Positions 1-6,914 of a stretch of DNA of 10,775 nucleotides are shown piece by piece (positions within the stretch are counted from its first letter, which is position 1; each line of letters starts with the position of its first letter). The position numbers and the translations under genes are program-made. This stretch comes from Tannerella sp. (GTDB taxonomy: Bacteria > Bacteroidota > Bacteroidia > Bacteroidales > Tannerellaceae): NCBI GenBank assembly GCA_031268395.1, contig JAIRXI010000297.1:1-10775 (forward strand), read 5' to 3'. The notes under the pieces were generated by a model. That model saw only the letters and a program-made list of their open reading frames with translations, did not search any database and was not told the origin of the DNA.

Positions 1-1
1 C

Positions 2-658
2 GTCTCCGACCTCTACAACAATCCCTACAATCAACTCGAACAGCAGATGCGCCTGAGTATCGAGAGTGTGCGCGAACGCCAGGAATGGGAACTGGTCAAC
101 AACAGGCATTTCGGCCTGCTGCACAGTGTGGAACCCGGATACCGCATCAGCCCCCGTTACGGGGCGCCCACGCCCGACGATCTGGACGAACTGCTCTCGC
201 TGGTATGGAAAAATCCCTCTTTCTTCCTCGCCCATCCCCGTGCCATTGCCGCTTTCGAGCGCGAATGTACGTGGCGCGGCGTGCCCCCGGAAACGACAAA
301 CGTCTTCGGTACAGCCGTCATCCTCTGGCGCGGCGTGCCGGTTATTCCCAGCGACAAACTGGAGATCAAGGGGCAATACCTCACCAACCGTGGCGTGGGG
401 ACGACCGAGATCATTCTGGTACGTACAGGCGAAAAGGAACAGGGCGTCGTCGGGCTGCACCGGACCGGCATCCCCGGCGAAATAGCGCCCAGCCTGTCGG
501 CGCGGCTGATGGGACTGGACAAGTTCGGCGTCGCATCCTACCTGCTGACCAAATACTTCTCGCTTGCCTCGCTGACGGACGACGCCATCGCCGTGCTCGA
601 AAATGTCGAAGTCGGTTTCTATCACAATTACCTGCACCGCAACGCGGTCGAAAAATAA
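2..658 (+). CDS. Family 2A encapsulin shell protein (SrpI-like), 5' part missing
   Basis: This is the C-terminal part (218 codons) of an HK97-fold encapsulin shell protein. The frame is open to the window edge, so the Met codon at 47 is internal and not the start. The sequence closely resembles cyanobacterial SrpI, the family 2A encapsulin. It shares the QEWELVNNRHFGLLHSV stretch (about residues 27-43 of the visible part), RYGAPTPDDLDELL, FFLAHPRAIAAF, RGVPVIPSDKL, the GEKEQGVVGLH strand and a C-terminal LTDDAIAVLENVEVGFYH. Family members run to about 300 residues, so roughly the first 90 are outside the window. No cyclic-nucleotide-binding insertion is seen in the visible part, which favours type 2A over 2B. 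The next gene starts 9 nt after the stop and encodes the known cargo class of this family, which strongly supports a nanocompartment operon. Such shells self-assemble in the cytoplasm around their cargo enzyme. That assembly is inferred here from the family. Confidence 0.92.
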   Translation, partial: VSDLYNNPYNQLEQQMRLSIESVRERQEWELVNNRHFGLLHSVEPGYRISPRYGAPTPDDLDELLSLVWKNPSFFLAHPRAIAAFERECTWRGVPPETTNVFGTAVILWRGVPVIPSDKLEIKGQYLTNRGVGTTEIILVRTGEKEQGVVGLHRTGIPGEIAPSLSARLMGLDKFGVASYLLTKYFSLASLTDDAIAVLENVEVGFYHNYLHRNAVEK

Positions 659-667
659 CGCACGGTT

Positions 668-2107
668 ATGATGGATATGGAACTGACCGGCATGGAGATG
701 CTCCGGGAAATCGCCGGACGGTTATCTCCCGAAGAAACACGGGCGGGCGGGGCTTCCGACATGCCGCCGGACGGCGACATCAACCTGGAGGCCCTCCACC
801 GGTCGTTTGTTTCCCTGCAAACGGACCCCCTGCCGTATTCGGAAGAACTCCGGCAGCTGCATTTCGACGATCCGGTTGCGACATCGGGCTTCTTCAGTCC
901 CGAACTTGTCCGGCGCGACTTTCCCATCCTCCGCCAGCAGGTCAACGGCCGGCCGCTCGTATGGTTCGACAATGCCGCGACGACGCAAAAGCCGCAGGCG
1001 GTCATCGACGAAGTAGCCCGCTTTTACGCTACCGACAATTCGAACATCCACCGGGGCGCCCACACGCTGGCCGGCCGGTCGACGGATGCCTACGAGAAAG
1101 CGCGCGGGAAAGTGCAGCGTTTCATCAACGCTTCCGCGCCGGAAGAGATTGTCTTTGTGCGCGGGACGACCGAGGGAATCAACCTGATCGTTCAGACCTG
1201 GGGACGCAAGTACATACGGGAAGGAGATGAAATCATCATCTCCACGCTCGACCATCATGCCAATATCGTCCCCTGGCAGCAACTGGCCAGAGAAAAAAAT
1301 GCCCGGCTGCTGGCGATTCCCGTCGACGACAGCGGCGACATCCTCCTCGACGCCTACGAACGCCTGCTCGGTCCCCGTACCAGGGTCGTTTCGTTCGGAC
1401 AGGTAAACAATACGTTCGGCTCTGTCCTGCCGGCCAAAACCATGATAGAGATGGCCCGACGCTACAACGCGCGAACGGTTGTCGACGGCGCGCAGTCCGT
1501 CGCGCATACGCCGGTCGATGTGCAACGCCTCGACTGCGATTTCTTCGTCTTTTCGGGGCACAAAATCTATGCGCCGAACGGCATAGGTGCCGTATACGGC
1601 AAAAAAGAACTGCTGGACATACTCCCTCCGTGGCAGGGCGGCGGCAATATGATCAGGGACGTGACTCTTGAAGAGACGCAGTTCAGTGCGCCGCCCGCAC
1701 GCTTCGAAGCCGGCACTCCGAATGTGGCCGGCGCCGTCGGGCTGGGTGTCGCGCTCGACTATGTGCAGCGCATCGGCTTGGCCCATATCGGGAAATACGA
1801 ACACGAACTGACGGAGTATGCCCGCGCCAGGCTTGCGGAAATAAAAGGCCTGCGGCTGATCGGCCATCCGCGTGAACGCATCAGCGTGGTTTCCTTTATC
1901 CTGGAGGGTCTCTCCACACCCGAAATCGGGCAGTGGCTCGACAGGGAAGGCATCGCGCTGCGAGCCGGCCACCACTGTGCACAGCCGGCTCTGCGCCGCA
2001 TGGGTGTGGAAGCAACCGTCCGGCCCTCGTTTTCGTTCTACAATACGTTCGGGGAAATCGACCGCCTGACGGAAGCCGTCCTGAAAATACTGGCCACACG
2101 CAGATAA
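668..2107 (+). CDS. SufS-type cysteine desulfurase with N-terminal extension, encapsulin cargo
   Basis: This 479-residue PLP enzyme should release sulfur from L-cysteine as an enzyme-bound persulfide, giving alanine. The catalytic domain starts near residue 75 (FFSPELVRRDFPILRQ) and follows SufS/CsdA (group II) order. It shows WFDNAATTQKP at 99-109, NIHRGAH at 126-132, LDHHANIVPW at 194-203, VDGAQSVAH at 272-280, the PLP lysine in SGHK (Lys299), GTPNVAG at 349-355, and the persulfide cysteine in RAGHHCAQP (Cys437), followed by RPSFSFYNT. Residues 1 to about 74 are extra compared with ordinary SufS. They are Met/acid/Pro-rich and low in predicted structure. In family 2A systems such an extension carries the encapsulation signal. 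Here it is much shorter than the ~200-residue extension known from the Synechococcus cargo. ATG codons at 668, 671 and 677 could all serve as the start; 668 is the longest. It sits 9 nt after the shell gene, so the two are probably co-transcribed. No clear terminator follows before the convergent ilvN. Confidence 0.93.
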   Translation: MMDMELTGMEMLREIAGRLSPEETRAGGASDMPPDGDINLEALHRSFVSLQTDPLPYSEELRQLHFDDPVATSGFFSPELVRRDFPILRQQVNGRPLVWFDNAATTQKPQAVIDEVARFYATDNSNIHRGAHTLAGRSTDAYEKARGKVQRFINASAPEEIVFVRGTTEGINLIVQTWGRKYIREGDEIIISTLDHHANIVPWQQLAREKNARLLAIPVDDSGDILLDAYERLLGPRTRVVSFGQVNNTFGSVLPAKTMIEMARRYNARTVVDGAQSVAHTPVDVQRLDCDFFVFSGHKIYAPNGIGAVYGKKELLDILPPWQGGGNMIRDVTLEETQFSAPPARFEAGTPNVAGAVGLGVALDYVQRIGLAHIGKYEHELTEYARARLAEIKGLRLIGHPRERISVVSFILEGLSTPEIGQWLDREGIALRAGHHCAQPALRRMGVEATVRPSFSFYNTFGEIDRLTEAVLKILATRR

Positions 2108-2196
2108 TCCGAATTTTTGGTCACAGGCAGAAACAGGGCTTTTGGGTTTATTTCCGGTAAGTGAGCCGGTATGGTATTTGCAGCTCCCACCCCGTG
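2108..2196. other. Convergent spacer between cysteine desulfurase and ilvN
   Basis: This is an 89-bp gap between the two convergent stop codons. The best inverted repeat is CCGG-N8-CCGG near 2154-2169, with only a 4-bp stem and no U-tract. I therefore cannot name an intrinsic terminator for either operon. Confidence 0.5.
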
Positions 2197-2769
2197 TTAC
2201 CCACTGTTTCGTCCGATTTTTCGTTCGATGGCGGCCAGCATGTCGCTCAGCCGCTCAACCTTGCTTTTTGTAATCGCTATCCGTCCGGAACGGATGAACT
2301 GCAATACGCCGACCGTTTCGCTCAGTTCCCGGAAGAGCGCCTGCGTCTCCCGGTAGTGACCGCTTATCTCAAGCACGACATACGATTCGTTGATGTCCAG
2401 TATGCGTGCGTTGTATTTGCGAACAAGATCTTCCACCGAACCCATCTTCAGGAAGGCGTCCGTACCGAGCTTGTAGAGTGCGATTTCCTGATACACCAGG
2501 TCTTCATCCGTATTGTAGTATGCTTTCAGGACATCTACCCGCTTGTCAATCTGTTTCACAACCTTGTCTATCATGCCGGCGTCGGCAAAGGTCGTTATTG
2601 TAAACTTGTGGATCCCTTCAATGGCCGACGGGGAGACGGACAGGGTTTCTATGTTCAGTTGCCGCCGCGTAAAGATAATGGCAATCTGGTTCAGCAGCCC
2701 TACCGCATTCTCCGAGAAGATGATCACCGTATACAGTTTTCCGTCCATGCAACTATTTTCTTTTTCCAT
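2197..2769 (-). CDS. ilvN: Acetolactate synthase regulatory (small) subunit
   Basis: This 190-residue protein is the regulatory subunit of acetolactate (acetohydroxyacid) synthase, which makes acetolactate and acetohydroxybutyrate for valine, leucine and isoleucine synthesis. An ACT domain spans about residues 11-86 (LYTVIIFSENAVGLLNQI, then NIETLSVSP). The Asn21-x-x-Gly24 pair sits where the valine-feedback residues of E. coli IlvH lie. The second half (about 95-165) matches the C-terminal domain common to IlvN/IlvH (EIALYKL, ILDINESYVVLEISG, FIRSGRIAITKS). The ATG at 2769 follows the ilvB TGA with one base between, so translation is probably coupled. A second in-frame ATG at codon 8 (2748) is possible and would still retain the ACT domain. 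It is the last visible gene of the ilvD-ilvB-ilvN operon. No ilvC or leuA follows here, because the convergent cysteine desulfurase gene ends the unit. Confidence 0.95.
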   Translation of the reverse strand: MEKENSCMDGKLYTVIIFSENAVGLLNQIAIIFTRRQLNIETLSVSPSAIEGIHKFTITTFADAGMIDKVVKQIDKRVDVLKAYYNTDEDLVYQEIALYKLGTDAFLKMGSVEDLVRKYNARILDINESYVVLEISGHYRETQALFRELSETVGVLQFIRSGRIAITKSKVERLSDMLAAIERKIGRNSG

Positions 2770-2770
2770 A

Positions 2771-4474
2771 TCAATAAATCATGTCTGTCAGGGTGGCTCC
2801 GGCCGGAGCCATCGGATAGACCATCCCGCAAGGTTCCACCTCGGCCACCAGCAGGCTGGCGCCGTCGCCGTCCAGCATTTCGCGGATGGCATCGTCCAGT
2901 TCTTCCCGCCGTTCCACCCGACGGGCGTTCAGCCGGTAGGCTTTTGCACTGGCAACGAAATCCGGATTCTTCATGACCGTTTCCGAATAGCGTTCGTTGA
3001 AAAAAAGCTCCTGCCACTGGCGCACCATTCCCAGGTAATGATTGTTCAGCAGGATGATTTTTATGTTCAGGTTTTCCTGCATCACGGTACCCAGTTCCTG
3101 AATTGTCATCTGCAAACCACCGTCACCGACAAACAGGCATACCGTACGATCGGGAGCGCCGATCTTGGCGCCGATGGCGGCAGGCAGGCCATAGCCCATC
3201 GTACCCAGTCCGCCGGAAGTGACCACGCTACGCGTGCGGCTGTATTTGAAATAACGGACGCCCATCATCTGGTTCTGCCCGACGTCCGTCACGAGCACGG
3301 CTTCGTGACCGGTTGCCTCGGACACCCTGTGTACCACCTCTCCCATCCGCAGCGGACCGGACAGGGGGCGCGTTTCCGGTTGAATCACCTTCCCGTCCTC
3401 TTCCCGTTCGTCCGCGTCAAAGGATGCGATCCAGTCCGTGTGCGTGGCCGGGCGTAACAGCCGCGTCAGCGCCGCCAGCGTGTCCCGGACATGTCCCAGT
3501 ACGGGAACGTTGACCGGTACGTTCTTCCCGATTTCGGACGGGTCAATATCCAGGTGAATGATTTTCGCCTGCCGGGCATAGGTATTCAAATTGCCCGTCA
3601 CCCGGTCGTCGAAACGCATTCCGACGGCAATCAACACGTCGCACTCATTCGTTTTACGATTAGGTCCCAGGTTCCCGTGCATACCCAGCATCCCTTTGTT
3701 CAGCCGGTGGGCGGAAGGAATGGCCGAAAGGCCCAGGATGGTAGAACCGAAGGGGATGTCGGCTTTTTCCAGGAAAGCGGCCAGGAGCTGTTCGGCGCCG
3801 CCCAGTATCACGCCCTGTCCCACCAGAGCGAAAGGCTTTTTCGCCCGGTTAATCTGTTCGGCCGCTTCCGCTATCTGTTCGGGATCCGGATCGGGGACAG
3901 GCTGGTAGCTCCGGATGTGATTCACTGGATGGAAGGCATAGTCGATATGCTCCACCTGCGCATCTTTGGACAAATCAATCACGACCGGTCCGGGGCGCCC
4001 CGTCGAGGCAATGTAGAACGCCCGCGAGACAGCCCACGCGATTTCTTCCGCCTTGCGCACCTGATACGTCCATTTGGTAACAGGCATCGTGATTCCCATC
4101 ACATCTACTTCCTGAAAAGCGTCCGTTCCCAGCAGGGATGAAGGCACCTGACCGGTAATGACCACAATCGGCGTACTGTCAATCATGGCGTCGGCAATAC
4201 CGGTAATCGTATTCGTCGCGCCGGGGCCGGAGGTTACCAGCACCACGCCCACCTTGCCGCTCACGCGGGCATAGCCCTGCGCCGCATGGGTGGCGCCCTG
4301 TTCGTGACGAACCAGCACGTGTCTCAGCCGGTCGCGGTAATCATATAAACAGTCGTATATCGGGATGGCCTGCCCGCCGGGGTATCCGAAAATCGTATCT
4401 ACGCCCTCGGCAATCAGTGTCTTCAACAACGCTTCCGATCCACTTATCCGGTTTGTTTCCTTCGCTGCTTCCAT
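2771..4474 (-). CDS. ilvB: Acetolactate synthase catalytic (large) subunit
   Basis: This is the 567-residue ThDP-dependent large subunit of acetolactate synthase. It shows the usual three-domain order. The N-terminal ThDP PYR domain has IFGYPGGQAIPIYD (28-41) and the catalytic glutamate in VRHEQGATHAAQGYAR (Glu58). Next come TSGPGATNTITG (81-92) and a central FAD-type domain with GMLGMHGNLGPNR and MRFDDRVTGN. The C-terminal ThDP-Mg domain starts at GDGGLQM (450-456) and ends with LLNNHYLGMVRQWQELFF. The frame is open further upstream to a TTG at 4495, only 6 nt after the ilvD stop. I prefer the ATG at 4474, because it gives the family-typical N-terminus and leaves 27 nt containing an AGGGAAC stretch for ribosome entry. 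The gene overlaps no neighbour; ilvN follows after one base. The catalytic residues seen are intact, so the subunit should be active. Confidence 0.97.
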   Translation of the reverse strand: MEAAKETNRISGSEALLKTLIAEGVDTIFGYPGGQAIPIYDCLYDYRDRLRHVLVRHEQGATHAAQGYARVSGKVGVVLVTSGPGATNTITGIADAMIDSTPIVVITGQVPSSLLGTDAFQEVDVMGITMPVTKWTYQVRKAEEIAWAVSRAFYIASTGRPGPVVIDLSKDAQVEHIDYAFHPVNHIRSYQPVPDPDPEQIAEAAEQINRAKKPFALVGQGVILGGAEQLLAAFLEKADIPFGSTILGLSAIPSAHRLNKGMLGMHGNLGPNRKTNECDVLIAVGMRFDDRVTGNLNTYARQAKIIHLDIDPSEIGKNVPVNVPVLGHVRDTLAALTRLLRPATHTDWIASFDADEREEDGKVIQPETRPLSGPLRMGEVVHRVSEATGHEAVLVTDVGQNQMMGVRYFKYSRTRSVVTSGGLGTMGYGLPAAIGAKIGAPDRTVCLFVGDGGLQMTIQELGTVMQENLNIKIILLNNHYLGMVRQWQELFFNERYSETVMKNPDFVASAKAYRLNARRVERREELDDAIREMLDGDGASLLVAEVEPCGMVYPMAPAGATLTDMIY

Positions 4475-4501
4475 ATCTGTTCTGTTCCCTGTCAATAGAG
4501 A

Positions 4502-6328
4502 TTAAATGATTCTTACGCCGCCCCTGTCAGCCGAAGCCACCGTACGGGCGTATGCCTGAAGCGCTTTCGACACTTGGCGGTCGCGTACGGGTTTCCAGGC
4601 TTTGTCGCCCCTGGCTTCCTCCGCCCGCCGCCGGGCCGAGAGAATTTCGTCGCTCAGGCGAATATTGATCGTGCGGTGGGGGATGTCGATATCTATCACA
4701 TCGTCGTCGCGCAGCAATCCGATGGCGCCACCGGCTGCCGCTTCCGGGGAGATGTGCCCGATGCTCAGCCCCGACGTTCCACCGCTGAACCGTCCGTCGG
4801 TAATCAGTGCACACGCTTTGCCCAAATGCATGGCTTTGAGGTAGGACGTGGGATACAGCATTTCCTGCATGCCCGGCCCTCCCTTCGGGCCTTCATAGAT
4901 AATCGCCACGACGCAGCCTTCCTTCACCTTGCCGGAGAGGATCCCTTCACAGGCCTCCTCCTGAGAATGAAAGACCTTCACGCGGCCGCTGAACGTCAGG
5001 TTGCCTTCATCAACGCCGGCCGTCTTGACTGCGCAACCATCCAGGGCTATGTTACCCTTGAGGATGGCCAGTCCGCCCTCCGCGGAGTAGGCATGGGCAA
5101 GGTCACGGATGCAGCCGCCGGTGCGGTCGGTATCAAGCATGTCATAATACGTCGCCTGCGAAGCCATCTCCAGATTAAACCCGCCGGCCGGGGCGCTGCG
5201 GTATTTCCGAAGGGTTTCATCGCCGACGCCGGAACTGAGAATGTCATATTTCCGGAGGGCATCCTTCCACGTCAGCCCGTCAACGCGAACCGCCGACGTA
5301 TCCAGCAGCCCGCCTCGCGCCAGTTCACCCATAATTGCGGGGATACCGCCGGCGCGGTTTACATCCTGCAGGTGAAAGAGGGGTGTGTTCGGCGCCACTT
5401 TGCAGAGACAGGGCGTTCGGCGCGAAAGTCGGTCGATATCGTCCATTGTGAAATTCACGCCGGCCTCGTGTGCAATTGCCAGCAGATGCAGCACCGTATT
5501 TGTGGAACCGCCCATGGCAATATCAAGCGTCATGGCGTTGAGGAAGGCAGCGCGCGTAGCGATGCTCAGCGGCAGGACGGAAGCGTCTCCATCGCCGTAG
5601 TAACGGAAGGCGTTGTGGACAATCAGAGCCGCTGCCTCGCGGAAGAGTTGCATGCGGTTTTCGTGTGTGGCGACGATGGTGCCATTGCCGGGCAGCGCCA
5701 TTCCAATGGCCTCGTTCAGGCAATTCATCGAATTGGCGGTGAACATGCCCGAGCAGCAGCCACATGTCGGACAGGCGGCATTTTCAATCTCCCGTATCTG
5801 TTCGTCGGTGACGGACGGGTCGGCGCCCATGACCATCGCATCTATCAAATCCAGTTTCCGGTCGCCCCATTGCCCGGCCTCCATCGGCCCACCCGAGACA
5901 AATACGGCGGGGATATTCAGCCGCATGGCCGCCATCAGCATTCCCGGCGTTATCTTGTCACAGTTGCTGATGCAAATCATGGCGTCGGCCTTGTGGGCAT
6001 TCACCATGTATTCGACACTGTCGGCAATCAGGTCGCGCGAGGGAAGGGAATAGAGCATCCCGTCGTGCCCCATGGCGATGCCGTCGTCGATGGCTATCGT
6101 GTTGAACTCGGCTGCGAAACAGCCGGCTTTTTCTATTTCAGCCTTCACGAACTGGCCGATTTTGTGCAGGTGCACGTGACCGGGCACGAACTGGGTGAAT
6201 GAATTGACAATGGCAATCACCGGCTTGCCGAACTGCTCCTTCTTCATGCCGTTGGCCATCCAGAGCGCCCGCGCGCCGGCCATGCGGCGACCTTCGGTGC
6301 TTGTTGAACTGCGTAATACGTGTTGCAT
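4502..6328 (-). CDS. ilvD: Dihydroxy-acid dehydratase
   Basis: This 608-residue Fe-S enzyme dehydrates 2,3-dihydroxyisovalerate and its isoleucine-pathway homologue to the 2-keto acids. Visible motifs are [15 protein letters not shown] near the start, [14 protein letters not shown] (41-54), [21 protein letters not shown], the cluster cysteine in [10 protein letters not shown] (Cys123), the [17 protein letters not shown] block (186-202), and the C-terminal [19 protein letters not shown]. The sequence follows the E. coli type. A CGCC replaces the common CGSC, which adds a cysteine without losing one. The frame extends to a TTG-initiated upstream start at 6544, but those 72 extra codons run through the promoter -7 box and the attenuator leader. 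The ATG at 6328 gives the exact family N-terminus and is the true start. It is the first structural gene of the ilv operon, and ilvB follows 27 nt after its stop. Confidence 0.97.
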   Translation of the reverse strand: MQHVLRSSTSTEGRRMAGARALWMANGMKKEQFGKPVIAIVNSFTQFVPGHVHLHKIGQFVKAEIEKAGCFAAEFNTIAIDDGIAMGHDGMLYSLPSRDLIADSVEYMVNAHKADAMICISNCDKITPGMLMAAMRLNIPAVFVSGGPMEAGQWGDRKLDLIDAMVMGADPSVTDEQIREIENAACPTCGCCSGMFTANSMNCLNEAIGMALPGNGTIVATHENRMQLFREAAALIVHNAFRYYGDGDASVLPLSIATRAAFLNAMTLDIAMGGSTNTVLHLLAIAHEAGVNFTMDDIDRLSRRTPCLCKVAPNTPLFHLQDVNRAGGIPAIMGELARGGLLDTSAVRVDGLTWKDALRKYDILSSGVGDETLRKYRSAPAGGFNLEMASQATYYDMLDTDRTGGCIRDLAHAYSAEGGLAILKGNIALDGCAVKTAGVDEGNLTFSGRVKVFHSQEEACEGILSGKVKEGCVVAIIYEGPKGGPGMQEMLYPTSYLKAMHLGKACALITDGRFSGGTSGLSIGHISPEAAAGGAIGLLRDDDVIDIDIPHRTINIRLSDEILSARRRAEEARGDKAWKPVRDRQVSKALQAYARTVASADRGGVRII

Positions 6329-6348
6329 AACTGTACTTATATAATCAT

Positions 6349-6378
6349 AAAAGCCTTTCTCAGCATGTAAGAAAGGCT
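6349..6378 (-). terminator. Attenuator terminator hairpin upstream of ilvD
   Basis: On the - strand AGCCTTTCT pairs perfectly with AGAAAGGCT (9 bp, 9-nt loop), followed by TTTAT. The hairpin ends about 21 nt before the ilvD ATG, with no gene end nearby that would need termination. That position makes it an attenuator rather than an operon terminator. The U-tract is short, so termination may be partial. Confidence 0.75.
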
Positions 6379-6418
6379 CAATCCCGATATTTTCCAGACG
6401 ACCGCATACCTCTCTCAC
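6367..6418 (-). promoter_or_regulatory. Antiterminator competing with the ilv attenuator
   Basis: GTGAGAGAGGT (6418-6408) can pair with GCCTTTCTTAC (6377-6367) over 11 bp, three of them G-U. This uses most of the 5' arm of the terminator, so the two hairpins exclude each other. The upstream arm overlaps the leader-peptide stop codon (TGA, 6417-6415). A ribosome that finishes the peptide would cover this arm and allow termination. One stalled on earlier Leu/Val codons would leave it free and allow readthrough. Confidence 0.7.
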
Positions 6419-6489
6419 GCTCCGGACGTCACCACTGCATGGCTCACGTGCAAGACCGACAAACTGGATAATGTAATCATCTGTTTCAT
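6415..6489 (-). CDS. ilv operon leader peptide (24 aa, Leu/Val-rich)
   Basis: This short frame starts with ATG about 20 nt after the predicted transcription start. It encodes 24 residues, of which three are Leu, four Val and one Ile. The segment [14 protein letters not shown] includes a tandem Val-Val (two GTG codons). It ends in TGA inside the antiterminator arm. Position, composition and the overlap with the antiterminator are those of attenuator leader peptides of branched-chain amino-acid operons. The peptide itself is not expected to have a function; its translation rate is the sensor. A polyA-rich stretch precedes the ATG, as is usual in Bacteroidetes. Confidence 0.78.
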   Translation of the reverse strand: MKQMITLSSLSVLHVSHAVVTSGA

Positions 6490-6514
6490 TTGTTTCTGTT
6501 TTATTATTGCCGGG

Positions 6515-6545
6515 CAAAGATATAGGTTCTTTTATTAACGCCAAA
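6515..6545 (-). promoter_or_regulatory. Promoter of the ilvDBN operon
   Basis: On the - strand a TTTG (6545-6542) is followed after exactly 19 nt by TATCTTTG (6522-6515). This matches the Bacteroidetes primary-sigma consensus TTTG-N19-21-TAnnTTTG in every fixed position. Transcription should begin around 6508-6511, giving a leader of about 180 nt before ilvD. The element lies inside the upstream extension of the ilvD frame, which rules out the longer start. Confidence 0.82.
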
Positions 6546-6631
6546 ATATTTCCGGAAAAAATGGTGGAAAAATCTCCAAAGGCCGCGCGTCAAAGGATGC
6601 GGTGGCATGTACAAACGGAGAGTCTGACAGA

Positions 6632-6666
6632 TAAAAAAGAGGCCTCCCACTTCTAATGGAAAGGCC
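6632..6666 (-). terminator. Orphan intrinsic terminator
   Basis: On the - strand GGCCTTTC pairs with GGGAGGCC (8 bp including two G-U, about 10-nt loop), then TCTTTTTTAT with six consecutive U. It lies about 90 nt upstream of the ilv -33 box. No protein gene on the - strand ends here, because the next gene upstream is divergent. It therefore probably ends a short transcript (see the small RNA candidate) or a second, longer leader. Confidence 0.7.
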
Positions 6667-6740
6667 GTCTAATCGGTCTTCACGACCATCAAAGGTTGCT
6701 ATGTTATGTATACGCATACCCATTTTGCAAAAATGATGCC
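6632..6740 (-). ncRNA. Candidate small RNA or attenuated leader
   Basis: This is inferred from the orphan terminator at its 3' end. A weak promoter-like CATTTTTG (one mismatch to TAnnTTTG) precedes it at about 6724-6731, but there is no matching -33 box, so the 5' end is a guess. Upstream of the terminator, GGTCGT can pair with ACGGCC of the terminator arm, or GGTC can pair with the nearby GACC. This gives alternative folds. A six-codon frame, M-V-V-K-T-D (6689-6669), with two Val codons ends directly before the stem. I do not recognise an RNA family. Confidence 0.35.
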
Positions 6741-6785
6741 AACTTATATTTTCGACCGATTTCACCCTTAATCTAACGAAAATCA

Positions 6786-6851
6786 TGACAAATAGTCATA
6801 TAGACAGAATCGATACCCATATAGACAGCCATTGTTTATGACAAAATGTCA
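6786..6851. repeat. Operator-like cluster: two palindromes and two direct repeats
   Basis: TGACAAATAGTCA (6786-6798) and TGACAAAATGTCA (6839-6851) are both TGAC-N5-GTCA palindromes, 53 bp apart, about five helical turns. Between them CATATAGACAG occurs twice (6797-6807 and 6818-6828), 21 bp apart, about two turns. The second palindrome ends just upstream of the -33 position of the cytidylate-kinase-like gene promoter, where an activator could sit. The TGAC/GTCA arms resemble CRP/FNR-family half-sites, but no regulator can be assigned. Confidence 0.5.
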
Positions 6852-6854
6852 CAT

Positions 6855-6885
6855 TCTGGATTTCGTTTGATTTTTCATATCTTTG
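6855..6885 (+). promoter_or_regulatory. Promoter of the cytidylate-kinase-like gene
   Basis: TATCTTTG (6878-6885) matches the Bacteroidetes -7 consensus TAnnTTTG completely. Nineteen nt upstream is TCTG (6855-6858), one mismatch from the TTTG -33 box. Transcription should start near 6890, about 25 nt before the ATG at 6915. Confidence 0.7.
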
Positions 6886-6914
6886 TAACCGAAAATTTGA
6901 GATGAATAATTTGT

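Noticed and set aside
47..658. Encapsulin gene starting at the ATG at 47
   Set aside because: The frame is open to the window edge and the upstream codons (VSDLYNNPYNQLEQQ) continue the family alignment, so this Met is internal.
85..1230. 381-codon + frame spanning both encapsulin and desulfurase genes
   Set aside because: Arg/Pro/Gly-rich translation of another frame in GC-rich coding DNA, overlapping two recognised genes.
722..1975. 417-codon - frame antisense to the desulfurase
   Set aside because: Antisense shadow of a clearly recognised enzyme; no family features.
4475..4495. TTG start for ilvB
   Set aside because: Only 6 nt after the ilvD stop; the ATG at 4474 fits the family N-terminus and leaves room for ribosome entry.
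4574..6202. 542-codon + frame antisense to ilvD
   Set aside because: Antisense shadow; ilvD motifs on the other strand are complete.
6328..6510. T-box or metabolite riboswitch in the ilvD leader
   Set aside because: No T-box sequence or known aptamer pattern seen; the leader-peptide attenuator explains the structure.
6535..6786. 83-codon - frame upstream of the ilv promoter
   Set aside because: It runs through the orphan terminator and the ilv -33 box and has no recognisable domain.
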